Part shown: positions 27,241-36,827 of the stretch, one piece after another
How positions within the stretch are numbered: the stretch's first letter is position 1
Layout of the letters: each line of letters begins with the position of its first letter
DNA from: Pseudoruegeria sp039972875
GTDB taxonomy: Bacteria; Pseudomonadota; Alphaproteobacteria; Rhodobacterales; Rhodobacteraceae
Assembly: GCA_039972875.1 (NCBI GenBank)
Contig: JBDWMA010000044.1
Span: forward strand, 1-64,000
Reading direction: 5' to 3'
Length of the DNA: 64,000 nt
The notes under the pieces: model-generated
Database searches by the model: none
What the model was told of the DNA's origin: nothing
The model's input: only the letters and a program-made list of their open reading frames with translations
Translations under genes and position numbers: made by a program

Positions 27241-28332
27241 TTACTCCGGGGTTTCAAGGTCAGGGTTAGATTTTGCAAGGCCAAGATGACCGGTGTACAA
27301 CGGGCTGGCTTGATACTGCCCCATGACGAAACGTGCAATCACACCAAGTGAGGCGGCGACAGGCACCGCGATCAGCATACCGACAAAGCCAAAGACGGCA
27401 CCAAATGCGGACAGCGCGAACAAAAGCCAAACAGGATGCAACCCAACCGAGGAACCAACCAGTTTTGGGGTGATGACGTTCCCTTCAAGAACCTGCCCGA
27501 CGGCAAAGATAATCGCGATGATGCCAATGTTGACCCATTCGCCCCAGAACTGGAATAAAGCCAGCCCGATAGCCAATGCCCCCCCGACAAGAGCCCCAAT
27601 GTAGGGAATGAAGGTCAAAGCCCCTGCAATAACGCCTACGACAAGACCAAACTGCAACCCGGCCAGCATCAGCGCGATGGCGTAAAACCCGCCTAGCAAC
27701 AGGCAGACGGTGCCTTGTCCACGAATGAACGACGCCAAAGTTCGGTCAATTTGGGATGCCAGTTTACGGATCACAGGTGCATGGTCTCTTGGTAGGAAAG
27801 AGTCGATTTTTGCGATCATGTTGTCCCAATCCAGCAGCAAATAAAACGCAACGACCGGTGAAACCACGAGCAGAACAACAACGTTTATCAGTGAGAAGGC
27901 CGTTGAAATGGCTGAGGACAACACTTCCCCGCCATGAGCTTGTAGGGCTTCTCCAATGGAGTTCAGTGATTGGCTGATGGTAGAGCTGTCGTCTAACAGA
28001 TCAGGAAAGCGGGTGAGCAAAAAGGCTTTGAGTTGGGTAAATAATTCTGGGGCGATTTCAAAGAGAGCCGCGGTTTGTTCAATGAGAACCGGTACGATCA
28101 ACAGGACCAGCAGAACAAATGCAAAAACGGCACACAGAGTGATAATCGTGGTGGCCAGCACCCGTGAGCACCCCCAACGTTCAAGCCGATCCGCCACAGG
28201 ATCAAGGAAATATGCGATAGCGGCCCCAATCACGAAGGGCAGAATAACATTTCCAAGTCCCCACAGGACCAGTAGAAAGCCTGTTGCTGTGAGACCCCAG
28301 TAGGTGGTTTGTTGTTTTACCGAAAGTGCCAT
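27241..28332 (-). CDS. perM: AI-2E family transporter (PerM-like)
   Basis: This 363-residue integral membrane protein has about eight predicted hydrophobic segments, typical for the AI-2 exporter/PerM family: two helices early (LLVLWGLGNVILPFVIGAAIAYFL region), a helical soluble stretch in mid-protein, then clustered helices ending at about residue 345. The motif FIRGQGTVCLLLGGFYAIAL and GNVITPKLVGSSVGLHPVW are family landmarks. Substrate unknown; several relatives export small molecules or antiport sodium. It is first of the unit with hdaA, ppk and ppx, and divergent from proS. Confidence 0.9.
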   Translation of the reverse strand: MALSVKQQTTYWGLTATGFLLVLWGLGNVILPFVIGAAIAYFLDPVADRLERWGCSRVLATTIITLCAVFAFVLLVLLIVPVLIEQTAALFEIAPELFTQLKAFLLTRFPDLLDDSSTISQSLNSIGEALQAHGGEVLSSAISTAFSLINVVVLLVVSPVVAFYLLLDWDNMIAKIDSFLPRDHAPVIRKLASQIDRTLASFIRGQGTVCLLLGGFYAIALMLAGLQFGLVVGVIAGALTFIPYIGALVGGALAIGLALFQFWGEWVNIGIIAIIFAVGQVLEGNVITPKLVGSSVGLHPVWLLFALSAFGAVFGFVGMLIAVPVAASLGVIARFVMGQYQASPLYTGHLGLAKSNPDLETPE

Positions 28333-28474
28333 GATCAGTGAATCCTGTGACTGCGTATGTCTGTCATCGCTTATGTGGCTGCTGAATGCAATGAATGGGG
28401 GGCTTCTGATGCTTGTCTGATCGAAAGGGATGGCATAGACCCGTTTTAACCCATTCGATGAAAGAGCATAAACA

Positions 28475-29812
28475 ATGCGTTTGTCCCGCTACTTCCTGCC
28501 CGTCCTGAAAGAAGATCCGGCCGAGGCGAAAATCGTTTCCCACCGTTACATGTTACGGGCTGGGATGATCAAACAATCTGCTGCCGGAATTTATTCCTGG
28601 TTGCCGTTAGGCTATAAAGTGTTGAAAAAGATTGAGGACATCGTCCATGAGGAGCAAGTCCGCGCTGGGCATATCCCCATGTTGATGCCGACACTGCAGT
28701 CTGCAGATCTTTGGCGTGAAAGTGGGCGGTACGAAGACTACGGTCAGGAAATGCTGCGGATTTCAGATCGTCATGGTCGGGATATGCTCTATGGCCCCAC
28801 CAATGAGGAACTGATCACAGACATCTTTCGCAGTCATGTGGGCAGCTACAAAGACCTTCCGCTGACTTTGTATCACATTCAGTGGAAATTCCGCGACGAA
28901 GTCCGCCCGCGTTTTGGTGTCATGCGTGGCCGTGAATTCCTGATGAAAGATGGCTACAACTTTGACCTGACCAAAGAGGATGCGTTGCACGCTTACAACC
29001 GCCATCTTGTCAGCTATTTGCGCAGCTATGAGCGTATGGGTTTGCAAGCCATTCCAATGCGTGCCGATGGGGGCCCCGTTGGTGGCGATTATACCCATGA
29101 GTTCCTCGTACTTGCGGAAACCGGTGAATCCGAAGTGTTCTACGATTCTGAGGTGACGGACCTGACCTTCGGGGACCGCGAGATCGATTATGATTCCGTG
29201 GATCAGTGCAAGAATGTGCTAGAAGAATTCACCAGCCGGTATGCACGTACGGATGAGACACATGATGAAGCTGTGTTTGCCGAGGTCCCTGAAGAGCGTC
29301 AGCGGACGGCACGCGGCATTGAAGTCGGCCAAATATTCTACTTCGGAACTAAATATTCCGAGCCTATGGGCGCAACGGTAATCGATTCGAACCAGAAACA
29401 AGTACCCGTCCACATGGGAAGCCACGGCATTGGCGTTAGCCGTTTGTTGGGTGCGATCATTGAAGCCAGTCACGATGACAAGGGCATCATTTGGCCCGAA
29501 GGCGTTACGCCATTCCATGTAGGCATTGTGAACTTGAAACAAGGTGATGAGGCGGCTGATGGCGCGTGTGAATCTCTTTATGATGCGTTGACTGCTTTGG
29601 GTCTTGAGCCTCTGTATGATGACCGCAAAGAACGTGCTGGCGGAAAGTTTGCGACCATGGACCTGATCGGTTTGCCTTGGCGTATTACGGTTGGTCCTCG
29701 GGGGTTGAAAAATGGCGTGGTGGAGCTCACCAGCCGGAAAACAGGTGAGAGCGAAGAGCTGACGCCAGAAGAGGCCGTCGAAAAAGTCGCAAAAATCTAC
29801 GCGGGACTCTAA
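28475..29812 (+). CDS. proS: Prolyl-tRNA synthetase (short form)
   Basis: This enzyme charges tRNA-Pro. The 445-residue product is the short alphaproteobacterial type that lacks the editing insertion domain found in E. coli ProS (about 570 residues). Class II motifs are visible: motif 1 region GYKVLKKIEDIVHEEQ, motif 2 FRDEVRPRFGVMRGREFLMKD, and motif 3 GIGVSRLLGAIIE, followed by the anticodon-binding domain (VGIVNLKQGD onward). Without the insertion, editing of alanyl-tRNA-Pro must be done by a separate ProXp-type protein, not in this window. Confidence 0.95.
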   Translation: MRLSRYFLPVLKEDPAEAKIVSHRYMLRAGMIKQSAAGIYSWLPLGYKVLKKIEDIVHEEQVRAGHIPMLMPTLQSADLWRESGRYEDYGQEMLRISDRHGRDMLYGPTNEELITDIFRSHVGSYKDLPLTLYHIQWKFRDEVRPRFGVMRGREFLMKDGYNFDLTKEDALHAYNRHLVSYLRSYERMGLQAIPMRADGGPVGGDYTHEFLVLAETGESEVFYDSEVTDLTFGDREIDYDSVDQCKNVLEEFTSRYARTDETHDEAVFAEVPEERQRTARGIEVGQIFYFGTKYSEPMGATVIDSNQKQVPVHMGSHGIGVSRLLGAIIEASHDDKGIIWPEGVTPFHVGIVNLKQGDEAADGACESLYDALTALGLEPLYDDRKERAGGKFATMDLIGLPWRITVGPRGLKNGVVELTSRKTGESEELTPEEAVEKVAKIYAGL

Positions 29813-29833
29813 GGCGATCTTTCCCAAGATCAG

Positions 29834-29865
29834 CACCTGCCCCTTTCGATCGGAATGGGCGGGTG
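29834..29865. other. Hairpin between convergent proS and nadC
   Basis: CACCTGCCC (29834-29842) pairs with GGGCGGGTG (29857-29865), nine pairs including one T-G wobble, with a 14-base loop. There is no T run on either side, so it may be a weak terminator or mRNA 3' end protector rather than an intrinsic terminator. Confidence 0.4.
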
Positions 29866-29973
29866 CATCAGGTTATCTAAGAAGACAGAACGCACCAGCC
29901 GTGCGTACAGGTTGTAGACCTTTGGGACCAATTCGCCTGTGACGCGGGTATTGGGAAAAAAGAAACGGGCGGA

Positions 29974-30819
29974 CTAAAAGTCCAGACCCAGATCCAAAGT
30001 TTTTACCGAATGCGTCAACGCCCCTGAGGAAATATAGTTCACACCCGTCGCGGCGACTTCGGTGATGCGAGGCAAGGTCATGTTGCCTGATGCTTCGGTG
30101 ACCATCGAGCCGTTAACACGTTCAACAGCCTTGATCAGTGTGAGCGTGTCCATATTGTCCAAAAGCACAACGTCAGCGCCGCCTACGGCCAGCACTTGAT
30201 CCAACTGATCTAAGGTATCGACCTCAATTTCGACGCGGATCATGTGTGACGCATTTTGTTTTGTGGCGGTTAGAACGCTCTCAATACCCCCAGCGGCGGC
30301 AATATGGTTGTCCTTGATTAAGATTGCATCGGACAACCCAAATCGGTGGTTGGAGCCGCCCCCATGCAGCACAGCTTGTTTTTCAAACAGGCGTAGGCCC
30401 GGTGTGGTTTTGCGCGTGCAGGTGATCCGGCAATCTGTGCTTTTGGTTTTTGCAACGTATTGCGCGGTCATGCTAGCGATACCGGCCATACGTCCGGCAA
30501 AGTTTAGCGCAACGCGTTCTGCGGACAGGATCGAGGCCGCACTGCCGTCAATTGTCATGAGGGTTTGATCGGGTTCGCAGATGTCACCGTCTTGGGTATG
30601 GCGGGTAACGATGAGCGTCGGATCAAACAGTTTAAATGCAAGGGCTGCGACCTGCATGCCAGAAACGACCCCATGTTCTCGGCTATTGAGGCGGGCTGAA
30701 TAGCTCAAACCCTGTGGAATGACGACGCGTGTTGTGATGTCACCGTTATGGCCCAGATCCTCGGCCAGAGCGTTGCGGATCATGGGTTCGAGGATCAGGT
30801 CGGGAAGGGGGGCTGTCAT
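29974..30819 (-). CDS. nadC: Nicotinate-nucleotide pyrophosphorylase (carboxylating)
   Basis: NadC (quinolinate phosphoribosyltransferase) converts quinolinate and PRPP to nicotinate mononucleotide. The 281-residue protein has RITCTRKTTPGLRLFEKQAV, the quinolinate/PRPP-binding stretch, LSDAILIKDNHI, and VEVDTLDQLDQVL; conserved Glu/Asp metal ligands lie in VVLLDNMD. It is third in nadA-nadB-nadC; its ATG overlaps the nadB stop by four bases. Confidence 0.95.
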   Translation of the reverse strand: MTAPLPDLILEPMIRNALAEDLGHNGDITTRVVIPQGLSYSARLNSREHGVVSGMQVAALAFKLFDPTLIVTRHTQDGDICEPDQTLMTIDGSAASILSAERVALNFAGRMAGIASMTAQYVAKTKSTDCRITCTRKTTPGLRLFEKQAVLHGGGSNHRFGLSDAILIKDNHIAAAGGIESVLTATKQNASHMIRVEIEVDTLDQLDQVLAVGGADVVLLDNMDTLTLIKAVERVNGSMVTEASGNMTLPRITEVAATGVNYISSGALTHSVKTLDLGLDF

Positions 30820-32390
30820 GGGGTTGCGGCTCCGGCAGCAGCTTGAATGGATTGTGCTTTTTTCAGGGTCAGAAGGCTGCGATGCGCTTGTGCTGGATCA
30901 GCCTCCGGGAAATCACTGCGGTAATGCCCGCCCCGGCTTTCGCGACGGGCAAAGGCAGCGGCCGTGATCAATGTGGCAGTGGCCAGCATATTTTGAAACG
31001 TATCGTCGTCGGTTTGGTTCACCAGGCCTGTCAGAATGGTCAACGCGGCGGTCAGGCTTTCGCCCGTGCGGACAACGCCGACATTGTCCGTCAGGCAGGT
31101 GCGTATGGTTTGAACGGCTTTTGTTGTATCAACCGTCTGTGAAGGTGCTTTCTCTGGATTGACACGATTGTAATCGGTGATCTCTGGTAAGGTTGGCACA
31201 ATAGAGTCAGCGCAGGCACGGGCAAACACCATGGCTTCCAGTAAACCGTTAGATGCGAGCCGATTTGCGCCGTGCAACCCGGTAGATGCGGCCTCACCAC
31301 AAGCCCAAAGGCCGTTCAAAGAGGTTTTGCCCTCAATGTCTGTGGACACGCCCCCCATGTGGTAATGCGCAGCGGCAGCGACGGGAATGGGCACATCCAG
31401 CGGATTGATATCTTCGGACTGACAGGCATCTGCGACAGCTGGAAAGCGGTCCAGCCCGGTTTTTTTGAAGACTTTCCGGCAATCCAGCATCGGGCGTTTG
31501 TCTGCCTGAGTTTGGGCGAAAATTGCGCGGGCCACGATGTCACGTGGAGCCAGTTCTGCGTCTTTGTGTTCTGCTACCATAAACCGTTCACCGTCGGCGT
31601 TGATCAGCACAGCGCCTTCGCCCCGCAGGGCTTCGGTCGCCAAAGGGGCCGGATCAAGACCAACATCGATGGCGGTTGGGTGAAACTGTACAAATTCGGC
31701 GTCTGCGATTTCAGCCCCGGCACGGGCGGCCATACCGATGACCTGTCCCCGGATCCGGGGTGGGTTCGTCGTCAAAGCATAAAGACCAGCGGACCCTCCG
31801 CCCGCCAATAAAACGGCAGGGCAAGTGATCAGCGCCGGATGTGTAGGCGCGGCGGGGTCAGAGCTTTGTAGCCAAACGCCGGTAACCGTATCGTTTTCCA
31901 CCTCAAGTGCTGTGGCCAACATACCTTCGAGCACTTGGATCGAAGGCGTCTTGAGCACCTCAGCGATCAGGGCCTCCATGATTTCTTTGCCGGCTTGGTC
32001 ACCTTTGACCCGCACGACGCGGGCAAAGCTATGGGCGGCCTCTAGCGATAAGATATATTGTCCGCTGTCATCGCGATCAAATGGGGTGCCCATGGTGGTC
32101 AATTCGACGATATGCGCCCCAGCCGCTTGCGTTACAAAATGAGCGACAGTTGCGTCCACAGTGCCCGCACCGGCGCCGAGGGTGTCTTCTGCATGACTCT
32201 CTGCGCTGTCTTTTTCGGACATAGCTGCAGCCACACCGCCTTGTGCCCACGCAGAGCTTGCACCGGAGCCTAAAGGGTCAGGAGAGATGACCAAAACCGG
32301 TCTTGGGGCGAGCTTCAGCGCTGCATAAAGCGCGGCAATCCCGGCCCCAATGATGACGACACGGTTTGTGGTCGTAGGTGTATTAGACAT
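30816..32390 (-). CDS. nadB: L-aspartate oxidase
   Basis: NadB oxidises L-aspartate to iminoaspartate, the first step of de novo NAD synthesis. The 524-residue FAD enzyme opens with VVIIGAGIAALYAALKLAP and has SSAWAQGGVAAAM, the active-site region EFVQFHPTAID, and HYHMGGVSTDIEGKTS with the catalytic His/Arg residues typical of the fumarate reductase/aspartate oxidase fold. It overlaps nadA by eight and nadC by four bases. Confidence 0.95.
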   Translation of the reverse strand: MSNTPTTTNRVVIIGAGIAALYAALKLAPRPVLVISPDPLGSGASSAWAQGGVAAAMSEKDSAESHAEDTLGAGAGTVDATVAHFVTQAAGAHIVELTTMGTPFDRDDSGQYILSLEAAHSFARVVRVKGDQAGKEIMEALIAEVLKTPSIQVLEGMLATALEVENDTVTGVWLQSSDPAAPTHPALITCPAVLLAGGGSAGLYALTTNPPRIRGQVIGMAARAGAEIADAEFVQFHPTAIDVGLDPAPLATEALRGEGAVLINADGERFMVAEHKDAELAPRDIVARAIFAQTQADKRPMLDCRKVFKKTGLDRFPAVADACQSEDINPLDVPIPVAAAAHYHMGGVSTDIEGKTSLNGLWACGEAASTGLHGANRLASNGLLEAMVFARACADSIVPTLPEITDYNRVNPEKAPSQTVDTTKAVQTIRTCLTDNVGVVRTGESLTAALTILTGLVNQTDDDTFQNMLATATLITAAAFARRESRGGHYRSDFPEADPAQAHRSLLTLKKAQSIQAAAGAATP

Positions 32391-33432
32391 TCAGCTGTTT
32401 GCTCAGATCAATCATCCGGGTGACCGCTCGCTTTGCCTTTTCTGCCATCTCAGCTTCGACCTCTACTGCGCCTTCCATGGTGTGAAGCGCATAGAGAATT
32501 TTTTCGAGCGTGATTTTTTTCATGTAAGGACACATGTTGCACGGCTTGGCAAAGTTAACATCCGGGAAACTGTCAGAGATGTTGGAGGCCATGGAACACT
32601 CGGTGATCAACACAACCTCTTCAGGGCGGTTGGTATCAACCCAATCGATGATTCCGGAGGTAGAGCCAGTGAAATCAGATTCTGCAACCACAGCCGGGGT
32701 ACACTCCGGGTGGGCGATAATCTTGATGTCCGGCTGCATCTCTCGATAGGCTTTCAGATCCTCAGTGGTATAGAGTTCATGAACGATGCAGGACCCTTCC
32801 CAAAAAACGACCTTTTTCTTGGATTCATTGGCGACGTTTTGTGCCAGGAACTGGTCGGGCGTCATAATGACGGTGTCGCCCTCCATCGCATCCACGATTT
32901 GCAACGCATTTGAGGATGTACAACAGATGTCCGATGCGGCTTTAACCTCAGCGGTGGTGTTCACATAAGAGACAACTGGCGCTCCGGGGTATTTGGCACG
33001 CATCTCTTCTACGCCTTCAGCCGTTATGCTTTCCGCCAACGAGCATCCCGCCGCCATGTCCGGCATCAGCACGGTTTTGGAAGGGTTCAGGATTTTCGAG
33101 GTTTCCGCCATGAAGTGTACGCCGCATTGGACGATTACATCTTCTTCGACTTCGGTGGCTTTGATGGCCAGTTGAAGGCTGTCACCGACATAATCTGCAA
33201 TGCCGTGATAGATTTCAGGCGTCATGTAGTTATGCGCCAGAATGAACGCGTTGCGCTCTTTCTTTAGGCGATTGATTTCGATGACATAAGGCGCATAGAT
33301 CGCCCAATCTGCAGGCGAAACGACTCTGGCCATCGATTTGTAGATGTCCTGGGTGGCCTCTGCCTTTTCAAGCGATGGGGCCAGATCGTAATGTGCGTCT
33401 AGCGTGGTCTTAGCGTGGTTCAGGTCCAGCAC
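32383..33432 (-). CDS. nadA: Quinolinate synthase
   Basis: NadA condenses iminoaspartate with dihydroxyacetone phosphate to quinolinate using a 4Fe-4S cluster. The 349 residues contain the three cluster cysteines: Cys130 (MAAGCSLAE), one in EGSCIVHE, and one in NMCPYMKK. The start is GTG at 33432, with AGGAGGG about nine bases upstream. It heads the nadABC operon. A perfect 10-bp palindrome AATTGCAATT at 33499-33508 lies upstream and could be part of the promoter or an operator; that is inference. Confidence 0.95.
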   Translation of the reverse strand: MLDLNHAKTTLDAHYDLAPSLEKAEATQDIYKSMARVVSPADWAIYAPYVIEINRLKKERNAFILAHNYMTPEIYHGIADYVGDSLQLAIKATEVEEDVIVQCGVHFMAETSKILNPSKTVLMPDMAAGCSLAESITAEGVEEMRAKYPGAPVVSYVNTTAEVKAASDICCTSSNALQIVDAMEGDTVIMTPDQFLAQNVANESKKKVVFWEGSCIVHELYTTEDLKAYREMQPDIKIIAHPECTPAVVAESDFTGSTSGIIDWVDTNRPEEVVLITECSMASNISDSFPDVNFAKPCNMCPYMKKITLEKILYALHTMEGAVEVEAEMAEKAKRAVTRMIDLSKQLNV

Positions 33433-33580
33433 GTCGGGAACCCTCCTCTTGGCGTTTGGGCTTTCGGATAGCGAATCTGTCCTAGGGTTGCCACATAAAA
33501 TTGCAATTCACTGAGGTTTTTGCGATGGAAATCCGCTCTCTTTGTAAATTCACGGGTGTTTTTGAACGCGGGTCAGACGC

Positions 33581-34018
33581 CTATTTGTGTCTTTCTTCAA
33601 AAATGTCGGGCAATATGCGGCTCATGAGGCTGACAAGGTAAGCAGTGCTGACCCCGAAGGTCAAAAGACCTGTCACCGACGCAATTGCCCCAAATATCCG
33701 ATGCCCTTGGGCCAGTACAATGTCCCCGTAACCCAGCGATGTATAGGTGACGAGAGAAAAATACACCGCATCGCCCGTCGGGATAAGAGCGCCATACATG
33801 AGGAGGGCCAAAGCCCAGATCCAGACCTGTACCGTATGGGCAAAGAGCAACAACAAAAATGCGGTTCCAACAACAATTGAAACGCGGAGCATTGGTTTGA
33901 ATTTTTCAGTTCGTTTTGCCAGTCCGATGGACATCTGAACGTTGTAAGCAATGAAAAACACGTGGACGATCGCGCAGATGACCAGCACCAAAGCGCCAAG
34001 TGTAAGCTGTTCAAACAT
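33581..34018 (-). CDS. Two-TM potassium channel (ion transport 2 family)
   Basis: The 145-residue protein begins at the ATG at 34018, which AAGGGG precedes; in-frame codons up to 34177 have no such site. It has an N-terminal helix (LGALVLVICAIVHVFFIAY), a second (VVGTAFLLLLFAHTVQVWIWALALLMYGA), a pore loop with the selectivity filter TSLGYGD, and a final helix (IFGAIASVTGLLTFGVSTAYLVSLM). Canonical K+ channels read T-x-G-Y-G-D, so a potassium or related cation channel is likely. No regulatory RCK domain is attached. Confidence 0.85.
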   Translation of the reverse strand: MFEQLTLGALVLVICAIVHVFFIAYNVQMSIGLAKRTEKFKPMLRVSIVVGTAFLLLLFAHTVQVWIWALALLMYGALIPTGDAVYFSLVTYTSLGYGDIVLAQGHRIFGAIASVTGLLTFGVSTAYLVSLMSRILPDIFEERHK

Positions 34019-34259
34019 AGGTGAAGCCCCTTTAGGCAGGTTTGCGCGCACCGTAATCTGAGTGTTAGCATTGCTCAAGCAGAGAGGCATATCTCGGGAC
34101 CCATTTTGTCCGAAGATTTGGAAATCAGATGAATGTTTTGGCGACTTATTGCCGTTGCTTTGAGGAAATGGGGCCACTCACTATGGGCGACTTGATAAAA
34201 CGCGATCAGCGGCGCAGACTTTCCCTCAAAGCGGCACAGACCGATATGAGGCAAAGCAG

Positions 34260-34751
34260 ATGATAATACGCACCCTGGCATTGGCAGGTGGGATATGCGT
34301 GGGTGTTGGGGCCTCGCAGTTTCCAGAATACTCTCAGCAATATTTACAACGATTGTCTGGTGCCACAGAAGCATTGGGTGTCGTGGTTGCCGATTTTGAT
34401 GCCTCCGCCGCTGCGGAGGGTCTTAGTCGAGATTCGGCTTTGGACGCCATGGTGGGGAATGACTTTCTGGAACGGCGCCAAGAGGACATGCGCCGTGCCT
34501 TTGCACGGTATCACCAATTAAGCTTTTATCTCAGCGATCTGCGCAACAGCACTGCTTTAGATCGTGCTCTGAGCGCCCATCGCTTTACAGACGCGGAACT
34601 GTCTCGTGATACTTGGAACGATTTTCAACCTGCGGTTCCGGTCACGATTGAAGGGGCTGGATTTGCGGCAGGCGGCTTTTTCGTGGGATATGTGTTGATT
34701 TCGCTTCTGTTTGGGGGGCTTTGGTGGGGGCTAAGACGGTCAAGAGCTTGA
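34260..34751 (+). CDS. DUF2937-type membrane protein
   Basis: This 163-residue protein has an N-terminal hydrophobic segment (TLALAGGICVGVGAS), a helical periplasmic middle, and a C-terminal membrane helix (AAGGFFVGYVLISLLFGGLWWGL). This layout and the motif SQFPEYSQQYLQRLSG resemble DUF2937 proteins of unknown function. GAGG lies eight bases before the ATG. Confidence 0.75.
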   Translation: MIIRTLALAGGICVGVGASQFPEYSQQYLQRLSGATEALGVVVADFDASAAAEGLSRDSALDAMVGNDFLERRQEDMRRAFARYHQLSFYLSDLRNSTALDRALSAHRFTDAELSRDTWNDFQPAVPVTIEGAGFAAGGFFVGYVLISLLFGGLWWGLRRSRA

Positions 34752-34805
34752 CCATCTTGCCGCAATGGGCGCAGGGTGCGCGAAACCAAAAGACGGAGCA
34801 GTACA

Positions 34806-36092
34806 TTGGCTGGCACACCGCCCCCTTTTGCACGATTTGAATGGATGATCGCGTGGCGCTATTTGCGCGCCAGACGGGCTGATGGCGGCGTCAGCGTGAT
34901 GACGTGGATCTCTTTAGTTGGGATTACTCTGGCGGTCTTTGCGCTGATTGCAACACTGGCGGTTAGATCCGGTTTTCGCACAGAATTTGTTGATACGATC
35001 CTTGGTGCGAACGCCCATGTGACGGTTTACAACGCAGTAACTGTGTCCGAAACGGGTCAGACCAGCCGAACAATGGCCGACTTTGCAGAAAAGGCCGAGG
35101 CTATTCGGGCTGTATCAGGGGTGACGCGCGCTGCACCTTTGGTCAAAGGCCAGGTGATGGCAAATTATCGCAACACGAATACAGGCGTTCAGGTCTATGG
35201 CATCAGACAAGACGATCTGATGGGCATCCCCCGCGTGGCCCAGACGGAAGATTTCGAAGGGGACATCACGCGGTTTCAAGAGGGTGTTGCCATTGGGTCA
35301 GGGGTGGCGCGTGAATTAGGGTTAGTTCCAGGGGACCGGATTACGTTGATCTCTCCGAATGGGGTTAAAACCGCCTTTGGCACCAGCCCGCGTGTAAATG
35401 CTTATGAGGTGGTCTATGTCTTTACAGCTGGACGCTACGACATCGACCGGACGCGCGTGTACATGCCGTTTCTCGAGGCGCAAAGCTATTTCAACAAGGA
35501 AGGCGTGGCAGATGAGCTTGAGGTCATGGTCGAGGACGCCGAGGGCATAGATTCATTGTTGCCCGCGATAATTCAGGCAGGCGGGGAAAACACGTTGGTA
35601 TGGACTTGGCGTGATGCATCGGGTGCTTTTCTAAGGGCACTGGATATTGAGGACAATGTCATGTTCATCATCCTGTCGATCCTTGTGCTCATTGCCTCTA
35701 TGAATATCATTTCGGGTCTGATCATGTTGGTGAAAAACAAAGGCCGCGATATTGGTATCCTGCGAACAATGGGCCTGACCGAAGGGTCAATCATGCGCAT
35801 CTTCTTTATATGTGGTGCTTCAACGGGGTTGATTGGTACCCTTTGTGGCGTGTTGTTTGGGTGTCTGTTTGTTATCTACATCGACCCAATTTTCTCTGCG
35901 GTGAACTACATCTCTGGGGGCGGTGTTTGGGATCCGTCCATTCGCGGGATCTATAACCTTCCGGCAGAATTGCGTTTGGGAGATGTCCTGTCCGCGGTGG
36001 TGCTTTCTTTATTTTTGTCTTTTGTCGTGACGTTGTTTCCGGCGCGCCGGGCCGCCCGGCTAAACCCGGTGGAGGCACTGCGGTATGAATGA
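34806..36092 (+). CDS. lolC: Lipoprotein-releasing ABC transporter permease LolC/E
   Basis: This is the permease of the Lol system that extracts outer-membrane-bound lipoproteins from the inner membrane. The 428-residue product has the MacB-like layout: one N-terminal helix (WISLVGITLAVFALIATLAV), a large periplasmic domain, and three C-terminal helices (about residues 275-420). The likely start is TTG at 34806 with GGAG upstream, since this gives the family N-terminus ending in FEWMIAWRYLRAR; a GTG at 34776 would be longer. Its end overlaps lolD by eight bases. A single permease gene implies a LolC/E-type homodimer (LolF-like). Confidence 0.92.
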   Translation: MAGTPPPFARFEWMIAWRYLRARRADGGVSVMTWISLVGITLAVFALIATLAVRSGFRTEFVDTILGANAHVTVYNAVTVSETGQTSRTMADFAEKAEAIRAVSGVTRAAPLVKGQVMANYRNTNTGVQVYGIRQDDLMGIPRVAQTEDFEGDITRFQEGVAIGSGVARELGLVPGDRITLISPNGVKTAFGTSPRVNAYEVVYVFTAGRYDIDRTRVYMPFLEAQSYFNKEGVADELEVMVEDAEGIDSLLPAIIQAGGENTLVWTWRDASGAFLRALDIEDNVMFIILSILVLIASMNIISGLIMLVKNKGRDIGILRTMGLTEGSIMRIFFICGASTGLIGTLCGVLFGCLFVIYIDPIFSAVNYISGGGVWDPSIRGIYNLPAELRLGDVLSAVVLSLFLSFVVTLFPARRAARLNPVEALRYE

Positions 36093-36768
36093 AGCAGTAT
36101 TAGAGCTACGCGATGTGTCAAAGACATATAATGCAGGTCAGCCCAACGAGATATCCGTTCTAAAAGGCGCTAACCTGTCGTTGCATGCCGGTGAGGTTGT
36201 TGCTTTGGTTGCACCTTCTGGGGCTGGGAAATCCACGCTCCTGCATATTGCTGGGCTGTTGGATGCCGCGGACAGTGGGGCCGTGTCTGTGGCTGGGAAT
36301 CGTATGCAGGGGCTGTCTGATCGGCGCCGAACATTGGTGCGCCGGTCCGATTTGGGGTTTGTCTATCAGTTCCACCATCTATTGCCCGAATTTACGGCCG
36401 AAGAGAACATCGTCCTGCCACAACTGGCAAACGGAGTGGGTGAACGCGCGGCGAAACAAAGGGCGCAATCTTTGCTGGCGCAGGTTGGTGTGGGCCATCG
36501 TGCGGGGCACCGACCGGGGGCGTTGTCCGGTGGTGAGCAACAACGCGTCGCGTTTTGCCGGGCTCTTGCAAATAATCCGCGGGTGTTGCTTGCGGATGAG
36601 CCGACAGGAAATCTTGATCCGGATACGTCTGACCAAGTGTTCGAGGCGCTGATGGCTTTGGCACGAGAGACTGGACTTGCGGCCTTGATTGCCACCCATA
36701 ATCTAGAGCTGGCCGCCCGCATGGACCGAATTGTTCGTCTGGATCATGGCGCTCTGAGTGTAACGTAA
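36085..36768 (+). CDS. lolD: Lipoprotein-releasing ABC transporter ATP-binding protein
   Basis: This is the ATPase partner of LolC. The 227 residues contain Walker A APSGAGKST, the Q-loop region YQFHHLLPEF, the signature LSGGEQQRV, Walker B VLLADEPTGNLD and the switch His in IATHN. The ATG overlaps the lolC stop by eight bases, so translation is coupled. Confidence 0.95.
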   Translation: MNEAVLELRDVSKTYNAGQPNEISVLKGANLSLHAGEVVALVAPSGAGKSTLLHIAGLLDAADSGAVSVAGNRMQGLSDRRRTLVRRSDLGFVYQFHHLLPEFTAEENIVLPQLANGVGERAAKQRAQSLLAQVGVGHRAGHRPGALSGGEQQRVAFCRALANNPRVLLADEPTGNLDPDTSDQVFEALMALARETGLAALIATHNLELAARMDRIVRLDHGALSVT

Positions 36769-36827
36769 GCCTTTCTTAAACCCTCTGATAAAGACTGTCT
36801 GCAAATGTAAAAATGTGGTGAGTCGGA

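Noticed and set aside
28333..28474. Divergent spacer perM/proS examined for a T-box or other riboswitch controlling proS
   Set aside because: No T-box sequence or terminator hairpin is seen; it is an ordinary divergent promoter region.
32350..32913. 187-codon plus-strand frame opposite nadA
   Set aside because: nadA has all cluster cysteines and operon context; this frame has none.
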